DNA of 64,000 nucleotides. Origin: Heterohyrax brucei (taxonomy: Eukaryota; Chordata; Mammalia; Hyracoidea; Procaviidae). Position numbers and translations under genes: made by a program. The stretch is from assembly GCA_028571685.1 (NCBI GenBank), contig CM053156.1, forward strand, positions 84,261,049 to 84,325,048, given 5' to 3'. Positions 42,530 to 52,394 of this stretch are shown here, one piece after another. The first letter of the stretch is position 1, and each line of letters starts with the position of its first letter. The notes beneath the pieces are model-generated. The model was not told where the DNA came from. It ran no database searches and saw nothing but the letters and a program-made list of their open reading frames with translations.

Positions 42530-43690
42530 CACATAGCTTTGAGAATCATCTGTTCATTGACAAACCCACTTTGTTGTTCCTATGTAGCTTAGACCTTGTG
42601 TCTAAGCTACTGGAGTTCCATCTGGAAATATCTGGAAGGAGGTCTGCAAAGAAAACAGACAAGATGTTCTAGAACTTTTAAGGAGATGCACAAGTATGCT
42701 GTTAACTTAGGTAACGCCACAATAACAAACAAACTTGAAATGCCAGTTGCTTAGCCTAGCAACTGTTTGCTTCTCTCACGTGTACTCCAAGGCAGGTCTT
42801 AGCAGCTCTCCTGTGAACTCTGCCCGTGCAGTTACTCAGGGTTGCAGGGTCCGTCTGCTTTGTGTCTCTACCATCTCAATATATGGATTCCAGGAAAGAG
42901 TAAGTGTTGACAGAGCACGCTGGTTCTTAAATGTCTCGTATGGAAGTGAGGAGTATCTCACACTTCCACTTGCATTTCTTTAGCTAGAACAAGCCATGTG
43001 GCACTGAAAAAATTCAAAACAGGCTGGAAAGTTTAATCTTCCCACATGCCCTGAGAGGAAGGCCAGGAGTGACTGAGCCGAGAAGTCTGTACCAAGCAAA
43101 ATGAGAAAGGCATAAAACAAAGAATCTTTCACATTTACTCTTCAAGTGATTAATCTTTTCTTAGAATGAATAAAAACTGAAGATATTTTATTTTTATTTT
43201 TCATTTAAAAGATATTAATGTAGTCTGTATTTACTGATTTAATATAATATCTCCACCTGAGTACATAATTTATTTTCCTGGTCTTTGGTTACACCCAGCT
43301 ACATAATCAATCCAGATAATCCATCAGGTGTTTTATCTGGCTTTCAATCATATCAAACCAAATGTAAGAAGAGCTGGTTTCAGAAGGAAATAGCATGTGG
43401 TGGCAGAAAGTTGCATGGTTTTAGATTACTTTGATCCAGTGATACACAGATCATTTTCATACAACTTCCCAGGAGAAGACTGGAGGTAGCAGGAGGTAGC
43501 ATTTCTCCTTTCATTTAATCACTAGCTTTGAATAAGTATTCAGACAGAGGTAAGTGCATGCTAGAAAGTTGTTGCTATGACAACAAATTCCCTCCTCCTC
43601 TCTCCTTTCTGCTCACTGTAATATCATCTCCTATTTATTCCTGATGAAATTATAAACTGTATGAAGGTTGATCGTCAGTCTACCTCACTT
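42530..43690. other. No gene or repeat recognised
   Basis: A short internal inverted repeat occurs at 42,585-42,611 (tgtagcttagacc / tgtctaagctac). Otherwise AT-rich unique-looking sequence; an 82-codon frame at 42,735-42,983 has no motif. Confidence 0.4.
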
Positions 43691-43693
43691 CTA

Positions 43694-44245
43694 TGAGGTC
43701 CAACAAGTCTGCAACTTAATTGTTCTAAGTGCTACATACCTCATTGCCAAATATCACTATGGTCACCTTCAAAGTACTCCCCTTGGGAAGCTATGCACTG
43801 ACACCAGTGCCTAGTCCACCATTCAAAGCAATTTTGGAACTCTTTCCAGAATGGCCATTGCACAAGGCGGCAAGATGACGAGTCCATGAATTTAATTGTA
43901 CAGTTGTCTGTGAGGGAGTTTTAGCCAGTAAACAAATGACTGTACTGGAACAACCTCCCTACTCACCTGATCTGGCCCCTAATGACTTTTTTCTTTACTC
44001 AAAGATAAAATATTCAAAGGAAGACATTTTGATGACACTCAGGACACCAAGGCCAATATGATGACAGCTCTGAAGGCCATTCCAGGAAAAAGTTCCAAAA
44101 TTGCTTTGAAGGGTGGGACTAAGCACTGGCATCAGAGCAAAGCTTCCCAAACAGAGAACTTTGAAGGTGACCATAGTGATATTCAGCACTGACATATGTA
44201 GCGCTTTTTCTAGGATGTGTTTGAGAACTTAACTGTCAGACCTCA
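43694..44245 (+). mobile_element. Fold-back mariner derivative, copy 2
   Basis: 552 bp flanked by TA on both sides (43,692-43,693 and 44,246-44,247). Terminal words 'tgaggtccaacaagtctg' and, inverted, 'tgaggtctgacagttaag'. The left arm (43,694-43,860) is an inverted copy of the right arm (about 44,085-44,245). The centre on the plus strand reads QMTVLEQPPYSPDLAPNDFF (from about 43,933), the mariner transposase segment with the final catalytic aspartate. It is the same build as copy 1, in opposite orientation, so a family rather than a one-off rearrangement. Confidence 0.9.
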
Positions 44246-44359
44246 TATAGCCTAAAACCTCAACCCATGTAAATAGACACCAACTGGTTGCATTAACAAT
44301 TTTTGGTGCAAGTCTCAGTGTGTAGGATTGCTACCAGAGCACACCTGCCTGGGATCTTC

Positions 44360-44760
44360 TTCAGGTAAGTGAGGTGGTCTGAAAATTGACATCCCTAGTG
44401 CACCTTCCTAACTTGCATCAGCCCTTTCCAACAACAGTGGGAACCCAGGCCCTTTTCCTCACACTCAGTTGGCCCAACTGTGGGATACATGATGTTGGCC
44501 TGAGCCAGTCAACACGTTCCCCTTCCCAAGTGGCTTACATGTGGACACATGACCTAAGCCAGTCCAGTGACAATGAAATCCCTCAGGAATTTGTCAAGGA
44601 TTACTGGAAAGCCACCTGCTCTTTCCTGCTGGACCTGAATTTGACTAGTAATGAAGCTGGAGTTGCTGAAACTATGTTTCCACCATAGAACACTGGAATA
44701 AAGCCAATATGCTGGCAAGAGGCAAAAAAAAGACCAGTTTCTGCTAAAATAGCTTAAGCC
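44360..44760. mobile_element. Probable old MaLR-type LTR
   Basis: 'gtgaggtggtctgaaaattg', 'acacatgacctaagccagtc', 'ctggaaagccacctgctctt', 'ttgctgaaactatgtttcca' resemble the old MLT1-like LTR group. The 100-codon plus frame (44,386-44,688) lies inside it and is not a gene. Confidence 0.45.
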
Positions 44761-45007
44761 AATGAGCTAGTCATACCTGTGGACATTTCACTTTCATTAA
44801 TCAATACTCTTCCACTCTAACCTGTCAGGGCACGTTTCACCAGGAAGGCCAGCAAGACCTACAGCCTTTTGTGATGGTAATTTTTCAGTGTTAGATACAG
44901 ACTGAAGACTGGACATTTTGCAGCTTCAGGGTCTCAGTCCGGCTCTTAACAGCCAGGATGATAAAGCTGAATCTCTACGACTAACATCCCAAGCACCTCG
45001 TATGTGT

Positions 45008-45402
45008 GCAAAAGCTAGACAATGAAAAAGGAAGACCAAAGAAGAATTGGCGCATTTGAATTAGGATGTTGGTGAAGAATATTAAATATTCCATGTGTGG
45101 ACTGCTTAGAGGAACACACAAATCTATCTTGGTGGAAATACACACAGAATGCTCCTTAGAAGTGAAGATGGTGAGACTTAGTTTTGCATGCTTTGGACAT
45201 GTGTATCAGGAGGGACCAATCCTTGGAGAAAGACTTAGTGGAGGGTCAGCAAAAAAGGAGGCAGAGCTTCAACAAGTTGACTCAACACAGTGCCTGCCAC
45301 AGTGGGCTCAAGCACAGCAATGACTGTGAGGCTGACGGAGGACCAGGCTGTGTATGTGACATCACTATGAATTGGAACCAACTCGATGGCACCTAACAAA
45401 GA
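45008..45402 (+). mobile_element. RTE/BovB-type LINE, 3' end, sense
   Basis: A sense RTE 3' terminus. The frame 45,066-45,323 (85 codons) keeps the C-terminal ORF signature ECSLEVKMVRLSFACFGHVY followed by a GGSAKKEAELQQVDSTQC region, broken later. The 3' end 'tatgaattggaaccaactcg' 'atggcacctaacaaagacc' matches the AfroSINE tail. Everything upstream of the C-terminus is missing. Confidence 0.92.
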
Positions 45403-45459
45403 CCACACAATGGTAATGTGATTAATCATGTGGAAACTCTGTACATCATGATAATCTCA

Positions 45460-45865
45460 ACCAGAATTTGGGTTCACAGGCAGGTTTGGGTTTTCCTCCC
45501 ATTTACTCTCCTACATTTCACAACCCATCTGCAATTAACCTCGACAGTATAACTAGTTATGAGCAGTAAAGTGTAAGCAGAAGTGATGTGTGTCATTTCT
45601 GGCTTAGGCAGTGAAAAGCCCGGACTGAATCTCTCAGTCTGTCTCTTAGCCATCATGACAATAGGAAACGTGATGTGTTAACGATGGCACAGCCATAAAA
45701 CAATGGCACCTTCATCAGCCTGGGTGACTCTGTGGAGTAGTGCCAACCCTTGTGGGATGTGTGGCCTTAATGAGAAAGAAAGAATTTCTGTTATGTCACC
45801 AAAAATTGATGGCTGTTTGTGATAGCAGCATGGCCTGGCCTATCTTGACTGACCCTGAGAGTTCT
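45460..45865 (+). mobile_element. Possible LTR (MaLR-like)
   Basis: 'aagcagaagtgatgtgtgtc', 'atggcacagccataaaacaa', 'gactctgtggagtagtgcca', 'cctggcctatcttgactgac' resemble an old LTR. Its 3' part is also present in copy B of the local duplication (48,300-48,350). Confidence 0.45.
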
Positions 45866-45944
45866 ATATTCTATCTGTGCCTTCCACCGTTACTCAGAAA
45901 ATATTTTCCTTCAAGGTTGAGGTTGATATTAAAAAATCAGTACA

Positions 45945-46545
45945 TTGTGGGTTGAATTGTGTCCCACTAAAATCTGTGTTGGGATCCTAACCTGTATAGA
46001 CATGGGAAGGATCCCTGGTGTCCTAATAGTTGAGCACTTGGTTGCTACCCAAAAGGTCAGTGATTGGAACCCACCGGCTGCTCTCTGCAGGAGAGAAGAC
46101 CTGGTGACCTGTCTCATAAAGCACAGCCTAGGAAACCCTCTTAAGCCATTCTACTGTGCCCTATGAGGTCCCTATGAATCAGAATCAACTCAACAGCACA
46201 GAGGACCAGCAACACACCTGTGGATGCTATCCAGTTTGAGAAGAGGGTTTTCTTGGTTGTCTTCAGATTGTATCAGTGTAGGTCATGTCCTAAATGTAGT
46301 CACCTCTGAGTTACAAAGAGTGAATTGGACAGAAAGACAGGCACAAAACAGGGAAGGCAGATGCCACACGGCAGTCACCAGTGAACTGAGGAAGAAAATC
46401 TGAGACAAAAACCTTTCCTCAGAGGCAAGGGAAAGAGAGAGAGAGCCTTCCCCTCAAGCCGGCACCCTGAATTTGGACTTCCAGCCTCCTGAATAATAAG
46501 AAAATCAATTTCTGTTCTTTAAAGCCATCCTGGTGGCATCAGCAC
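45945..46545 (+). mobile_element. MaLR-like LTR, split by a SINE
   Basis: Starts 'tgtgggttgaattgtgtccc', resumes at 46,217, includes 'cagtgtaggtcatgtcctaa', 'ccttcccctcaagccggcac' and 'gaatttggacttccagcctc'. Ends near 46,545 without a clean CA. Same family as 17,452-17,930. Confidence 0.75.
46008..46215 (+). mobile_element. AfroSINE, long form, inside the LTR
   Basis: From 'ggatccctggtgtcctaata' to 'cagaggaccagcaaca'. Contains 'gagagaagacctggtgacct' and 'tgaatcagaatcaactcaac'. Confidence 0.92.
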
Positions 46546-46849
46546 CACAAAACCAAGACCAACGGTTCCAAAAATTCTGGTTATCTAAATCAAGGGATGT
46601 AAATTTGATCTAAATATTTATACACATAGGGCAATTCCAATGGTTCAAAGTAAATTAGGTACTTATTTGGGGGGCACATAGGAAGAACTACCAAAATAGG
46701 ACCTGAACACCTGGCACCAACATGTAAGAGAAAACAAAAAGAAAACAACCTGAAAAGCATCGTTATTCTAAAACAAGGCAGACTGAGGTCATCCTACCTG
46801 CAGGTATGTACCAAGTGGGTAAGTGTCAGCTGCTACGAGATCACTGTTC

Positions 46850-46955
46850 CCGACTCCTTTACAAGTGCTCCTTAGAAACTTGATGGGCAGTTTTAATCTA
46901 TCCTATAGGGTCACTATGAGTTGGAACCAACACAACAGCAGTGGGTTTGCTTTTG
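46850..46955 (+). mobile_element. AfroSINE, 5' truncated
   Basis: Starts in the body at 'tacaagtgctccttagaaac' and ends 'caacagcagtgggtttgctt'. Absent at the matching site in copy B, so it postdates the duplication. Confidence 0.88.
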
Positions 46956-46966
46956 GGTTTTATGTA

Positions 46967-47168
46967 TGTCATTGTTCTTAGGTGCCACGGAGTTGATCCT
47001 GACTCATAGCAACCCCATGTGACAGAATGGAACTGCCCCATAGGGTTTTCTTGGCTGTAATCTTCAAGGAGGCAGATGGCCAGGTCTGTCTCCTATGGAT
47101 CCACCAGGCGAATTCGAACAGTCAACATCCTGAGCAGAGAACTTAACCATTTGCCCCACCAGGGCTCT
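46967..47168 (-). mobile_element. AfroSINE, long form (shared with copy B)
   Basis: 'ttgttcttaggtgccacgga', 'gggttttcttggctgtaatc', 'ttcaaggaggcagatggcca', head end 'tttgccccaccagggctc'. The orthologous insertion in copy B is at 49,288-49,495. Confidence 0.93.
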
Positions 47169-47169
47169 C

Positions 47170-48295
47170 TTCTGTGTCTCCACAAACTCACCAAAGAAAA
47201 ACATTTGTTTATGGAAAATAGCAGTCTCGTTGCACTTTTTAGTGTTGATGAAAATAGGCTTTATTACATCATGTAATAAGTACATACCAAGTGAAGACCA
47301 TTATGAACATTTTCCTGGATGATTTTACCCATTCACAGTACACTTAGAACTAAATTCTAAAGTCTTCCAACAAAACTTTCTGAAATTCTTGCTAAGTCAG
47401 CAGATTGCTCTTGTAATGATAGATTGTTTTTTAAGTAACTTTTTCAAAGCTGCCACAGGGAAACAGTAATAGACAAAAGGTAGCCAAAACTCCAGTAATG
47501 ACTTGTTGTCATCAAGTTGATTTCAACTCATAGGAACCCTATGAGACAGAGTAGAACTGCCTCCTACAGTTTCTAAGGGGTGGCTGGGGGATTTGAACTG
47601 CCGACCTATTGCTTAGCAGACATGCTCTTACTTACTGGACTACCAAGGCTCCAAAGCTCTAACAGTCATTTATGCACAAAGAAACAAGTTCTTTTAAGCA
47701 AGTCTACACCACATGGAAAATTGGGACAGTCTGATAAGCAGTGCATGCCATCTCGTGGAGCCATTACAAATGAAATCCTTAGAGTGGTTGTACCTTATGA
47801 AAAAGCAGCACAGAACAATAACTTGGATAATATAAATGTACTTGTGAGAAGAACCTTAAGGTGTTTCCATCCACTACTTTAGTCAATGCTTCAGGACCAT
47901 CCCAGCAGAGTCCCTGACTGCTGAAACACGCAAATCCTGTCCAGCCTCACATTCTTACATTGTGCTTCACAGAGCTTATAGATTCCTAGCTAAGTGAGCC
48001 ATGGAAGGAGAAGGGGAGAAGGACTCAAACCATTCACCTTTTTAAAACATGATTTGCCTCTGGAGAGATAAAGTATAACTTTTCATTTTGGAAAACTTTC
48101 AAAATTCACAGGACTAAGGCTGAGCATTCCATCCGTTTCTGCCCACATTCCTGAACAAGTCCTTGAGCAAGTATGGTACCTCCATGAGGTACTGCCTTCT
48201 GCTGCTGCCCCCTACATTGTGGGCCTGCCACCCTCTCAGCATGTGAGGTCTGGGTGAGCGAGTAAAAAACAACCTCCCATCAGTTAAGCCGCAGA
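47170..48295. other. Spacer between duplicated copies
   Basis: Holds one SINE (47,497-47,653), otherwise unique-looking. A 100-codon plus frame (47,580-47,882) starts in SINE sequence and is not a gene. Confidence 0.45.
47497..47653 (-). mobile_element. AfroSINE, short form
   Basis: 'ttgtcatcaagttgatttca', 'cagtttctaaggggtggctg', head end 'ggactaccaaggctcc'. Confidence 0.9.
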
Positions 48296-48999
48296 GAGCT
48301 GAGGGCTGTGTGTCATGACAGCAGAGCCTATCCCAGCCTGACTGATACCAAGAAGTTTGTATTTTTCTGCAAGAACAGAAATGGAGAGAGGGATATTCTT
48401 CACTAAAGAATGTTACTCCAACATGAATCTGATGGCTTCTTACACGCTCCCTGCACCTTCCCCTAAGTAATTCAGAAAATGTTTGCCTTCGAAATTGAGG
48501 TTAATATTTTAGAGTCAAAGTATGCTGTGGGATGAATTTTATCCCCACCCCATCCCAAGAAAAATTATGACCAGTGTTTCAGCTTTTCTCAGGGACCAGG
48601 TCCCTGGGGAACGCTGGCAACTTTGGTGAGCTGCTAGGACAGGACCTGCTCCCATTCATATAAAGGTATGCTGAAAGGATATGTACATTCAAGTTTGATT
48701 TGTAAGACACCTCCTCAGGTAAAGAGCTCTGGGAAATAGCTGGAGGCTGAGCCCAGAGGATGGTGTTAAGATCAACAGGACAGCCCATGAAGCAGAGGTG
48801 GCTTCAAACAGAGATGGCATCCAGCGGTCCAGACCCAGCACTGAACCTCAGTGCCGTGCCTGCCCAGCTCCTACACACTGCTGTTCACAGCTCATGCCTC
48901 AGCAGCAAATGCAGCTACTGTGTGATGAATTTTTCCATGGTTCCATCATGGCACCAATAAGTAAAGATTTTCCCTTCTTCCAAGAAAAACAAGACTACA

Positions 49000-49165
49000 G
49001 CCACCCAAACCAACTCACTGCCTTTCAGTCAATTCCAACTCATAGTGACCACATAGACAGGGTAGAACTGCCCCATAGAGTTACCAAGGAGCACCTGGTG
49101 GATTTGAGCTGCCAACCTTTTGAATATCAAACCATGGCACTTAACCACTACACCACCAGAGTTTT
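49000..49165 (-). mobile_element. AfroSINE, short form
   Basis: From 'acccaaaccaactcactgcc' to 'acaccaccagagttttc'. Present only in copy B; no SINE sits at the matching place in copy A. Confidence 0.92.
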
Positions 49166-49287
49166 CAGACCACTAAAAGAATACAACTATTCCTAATCAA
49201 GGTAGGCCAAGGTCATTCTACCTGCATGTACATACCAAGAGAGTTGTTCTTAGCTGTTATGAGATCTTTAACTCTTTTCTATATGCT

Positions 49288-49495
49288 GTTGCTGTTGTTA
49301 GGTGCCATCGAGTCATTTTCAATTCATGGTGACCCCATGTGACAGAGTAGAACCACCCCATAAGGTTTTCTAGGCTTTAATCTCTACTGAAGCAGATTGC
49401 CAGGTCTTTCTCTCACGGAGCCACTGTGTGGGTTCAAACCACCAACCTTTTGGTTGGTAGCCAAGCACTTAACCATTTGCGAGACCAGCACTCCT
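49288..49495 (-). mobile_element. AfroSINE, long form (shared with copy A)
   Basis: 'gctgttgttaggtgccatcg', 'ggttttctaggctttaatct', 'actgaagcagattgccaggt', head end 'gcgagaccagcactcc'. It is followed by the same downstream unique words as its partner at 46,967. Confidence 0.93.
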
Positions 49496-49569
49496 TTTTT
49501 ATCCTGTCTCCGCAAATTGACCAAAGGGAAACATTATCTCTTTATGCAAAATGGCCATGTCACTGGAGT

Positions 49570-50040
49570 CATCCCTTACTTGCTAGAAAGGCAACCTGGT
49601 AGAGTCTAGAAAGAATGGGCCAGAAGACTGTATGCAGCCTATCTACCATAGAACCCCAATATCAGTGAGCTCAGAACTACTTAGATGAGTGAAGATTCCA
49701 GAAATGTTTGCATGTGGATAGGATGGTGTCTGATTGCTGCTCAGACATTCCACTGGTGAGAATAAAAGGACTCACGAAAGTATTCAAATCCTCCCTGTCT
49801 TAGACTTCTTCCAACTATCATCCCAATCATCTTTTCTATTTGATTAAAAAAAAAGAAAGAAAAGAAAAAGAATCAAAATACAGTGTTCATTGGATCTCGC
49901 AGAGACAGCACAACTCAAAGAGTGCAACTGAGGGCACTGAATCATACCTGTAGCAAGCACTGGCATGGTGTATCTTTGGCTATGTTTACTTTCACCACAG
50001 CAAAAGCAAAAATCAAAATACAATCCTACTCTAGAAGCTG
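49570..50040. other. Unique DNA with A-rich tract
   Basis: An A-rich, AAAG-like tract lies at 49,845-49,880. A stretch at 49,930-49,990 (actgaatcatacctgtagca) resembles those at 40,750 and 55,275, perhaps a shared unidentified repeat. Confidence 0.4.
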
Positions 50041-50042
50041 AG

Positions 50043-50199
50043 AGGAAACCCTGGTGGTGTAGTGGTTAAGAGCAACAGTTGTTAACCAAAAGTTTGGCAG
50101 TTTAAATCCACCAGATGCTCCTTGGAAACTCCATGGGACAGTTCGACTCTGACCTAGAGAGTCACTATGAGTCACTGTCAACTCGAAGGCAGTGAGTCC
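50043..50199 (+). mobile_element. AfroSINE, short form
   Basis: From 'ggaaaccctggtggtgtagt' to 'cgaaggcagtgagtcc', followed by a T-run of 12-13 (50,200-50,212) that continues the tail. Very well preserved head. Confidence 0.95.
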
Positions 50200-50214
50200 T
50201 TTTTTTTTTTTTAG

Positions 50215-51115
50215 AGTCTGGGAAGTCTCATCAGGTTTGAAAGATCCCAAAGGCTAATTTGTGGGGGAAGGGGTTGGGAGGAGACGTAACAGACAGCTTC
50301 AAGAAGGGGAAAAAAACTAGAATTTTTTTTTTTTTTTTTTTTTAGTCAGACCAGAAGCTGAGAGGAATGAAATTGAAAAAGTTTTTTTCTCCTCCCTTCA
50401 GATCCAGACTAAGTTTGTATGTGACATTTACACGCACACTCAAGCACAGTTCAAAATTCTACTATCCCAGAGCACAGAACTTAGCGAGAACTTCCATACT
50501 AGTGAGCATTATTCTACCCAGAGATCTGGTGACTCCTTGCACGCACCCACAATGCTCTCTGTCTACAAACCTGACTCTCCGTTCTTCTGTACCTGGCAAG
50601 AGTCTGACCCTTGATTGAGAGCCCTGCTTTGAGCTTACAATACTTCCCAGAATTCCTGGCTTCTCTCTCACTTTCCTCCTAACAGCCTAAGCCAATGCTT
50701 GGCTCAAGTTTTGGTTTGCTTTTAAGTAGTCTGTACCCAATAAAAGACCTTGGGATGCCTTGAAATTTTGACCAACAGGATGGCTTTGACTTCCTTCAGG
50801 GAATGTACTCCTTCCTTGTCTATGTCTCACACTTACTTTTTTCTCTTAATATGGAAATACCAGAAAGCTTTGTGATTACATAGCCTCTTGGGATTATTTT
50901 AGGCATATTCTTTTTGCTACTAAAAATTTACTTTCATTTACGCTCACTTTATTTTTAGAGTGTTTCTTTTTGACAAAATTACACAGTAAAAAATTTCGCT
51001 AAACAAAGCTTCTTGGCTGATAACTCCCTTCCTTAAAAATAGCTGCAGTATGAACAGCACCAGCTCATATACAAAATAAAATTATTTTCTCACAAAAATC
51101 CTAACACATGAAAAG
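50215..51115. other. Unique DNA with poly(T)
   Basis: A T-run of about 20 lies at 50,324-50,343. Opposed 83- and 69-codon frames (50,367-50,671) are shadows. No transposon is recognised. Confidence 0.45.
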
Positions 51116-51117
51116 AA

Positions 51118-51195
51118 AAGGATGCAGCTATGTGGCTTTGGGCCAGGTAATCTGGATCTCCGTTTCCTTACCGGTAAAAGGAGAATAATACTGCA
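51118..51195 (+). mobile_element. MIR core fragment
   Basis: 'gctatgtggctttgggccag', 'gatctccgtttccttaccgg', 'taaaaggagaataatactgc'. Sense. Confidence 0.75.
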
Positions 51196-51199
51196 AGGG

Positions 51200-51655
51200 A
51201 AGCACTCACAGTGTGGGGAATTCTCTCAAGAAGAGATGCCTTTTCTCTGAAAAGCAACCAACCCACAAGGTCTCTACTTTCTAGCAGGGTTCACATACCT
51301 TGTCCCATCAGATTCTCTCTCTCTGAAACTTGGAGTTGGCAATCAGACACAGCCAGTCAAATGGCCAGTGTGGCTGGAAAATAAATAAAATGAACTTATA
51401 AAACATAAGAGTAGCCATTCACGCCATGTTCACAGAATAACCAAAAGCTAGGCGGGAGAAGGAAAACAATAAAGCATGCATACAGAGAAATTGGAGGGAA
51501 CTGAAATAAATGCCATGATTCCAAAGACGCCTTCTCCTAGGTCTGGTTCTTACAAAGTCTGACCACATCCTAACATTTAACTCCCTTAAGACATTGTGTC
51601 CTTCAAAGACCTTTATTCTGACTGGTGTAGATAGAAATAAATGCTTACCGTGCGT
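51200..51655. other. No gene or repeat recognised
   Basis: Unique-looking DNA, no long frame. Confidence 0.45.
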
Positions 51656-51658
51656 TGA

Positions 51659-51850
51659 AAAGCATCCTGGTGATGCAATGGTTAAGAGCTTGGCGGCTGA
51701 CTAAAAGACCAGTTCAAAAACACCAGCAGCTTCATGGGAGACAGACCTAGCGATCTGCTTCGATAAAGACTACGGCCCAGAAAACCCTACAGGGCAGTTC
51801 CATTGTATCATATGGTGTCAGTGTGAGTTGGAATCAACTCAACAGCAATA
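51659..51850 (+). mobile_element. AfroSINE, long form
   Basis: 'aaagcatcctggtgatgcaa', 'gagacagacctagcgatctg', 'gaaaaccctacagggcagtt', 'gagttggaatcaactcaaca'. First of a head-to-tail pair. Confidence 0.93.
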
Positions 51851-51859
51851 TTCCCAGAA

Positions 51860-52061
51860 AGGAGTCCCCGGGTGTCATGATGCTTCAGAACTACTAACCA
51901 AAATGTTGGTGATTCACACCCATCCTGCAGTGCCACAGAAGAAAGGCCTGGCAATCTGGTTCTCAAAGGTCACAGACTTGAGAAGTCTATGGGGCACAGT
52001 TCTACTCTGCACTTATGGGGTCACCATAAATCGGAACTGACTTGATGGCAAATAACATCAA
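51860..52061 (+). mobile_element. AfroSINE, variant
   Basis: 'ggagtccccgggtgtcatga', 'gaagaaaggcctggcaatct', 'agaagtctatggggcacagt', 'aaatcggaactgacttgatg'. Variant class with 'ggggcacagttc'. Confidence 0.9.
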
Positions 52062-52195
52062 CAAGAAGACATTACTATAGAATCATTTTTAAAGAAGAAC
52101 AAACCTACGCACCATTTTTTTTTTAATAAATGCAGGACAAGTTGTTTCTTATCCTTGTAAAAATAATGCCTCAACTAAAACATAAAAGAGAAGCA

Positions 52196-52388
52196 CATGG
52201 CCATTGAGACAATTCTGACTCATGGCAACCTCATGGGACACAGTAAAACCACTCATTTAGGTTTCCGAGGTTGTAATCAATACAGAAACAGACTGCCACA
52301 TCTTTCTTCTGCCGAGTGGCTGGTGGGTTTGACCTCCCCAGCTTTCACTTAGCAACCAAGCACTTAATCATTGAACCGCCTGGGCTCC
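52196..52388 (-). mobile_element. AfroSINE, long form
   Basis: 'catggccattgagacaattc', 'gtttccgaggttgtaatcaa', 'agactgccacatctttcttc', head end 'gaaccgcctgggctcc'. Confidence 0.92.
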
Positions 52389-52394
52389 AACTAA

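Larger units (their letters stand above)
45860..47230. repeat. Local duplication, copy A
   Basis: Three blocks are collinear with 48,300-49,560: 45,860-45,985 (tcagaaaatattttccttca; gaggttgatatt), 46,770-46,850 (aggtcatcctacctgcaggt) and 46,960-47,230 (a long-form antisense SINE followed by 'tctccacaaactcaccaaag'). Copy A has an extra LTR body and two SINEs. Confidence 0.75.
48300..49565. repeat. Local duplication, copy B
   Basis: Collinear with 45,860-47,230: 48,470-48,560 (ttcagaaaatgtttgccttc; gaggttaatatt; gtgggatgaattttatcccc), 49,195-49,275 (aggtcattctacctgcatgt) and 49,288-49,560 (the shared SINE, then 'tgtctccgcaaattgaccaa'). The LTR body seen in copy A is not recognisable at 48,580-48,960. 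Confidence 0.75.

Noticed and set aside
44386..44688. 100-codon plus frame with a signal-like look
   Set aside because: Sequence fits an old LTR; no start context, no homology recognised.
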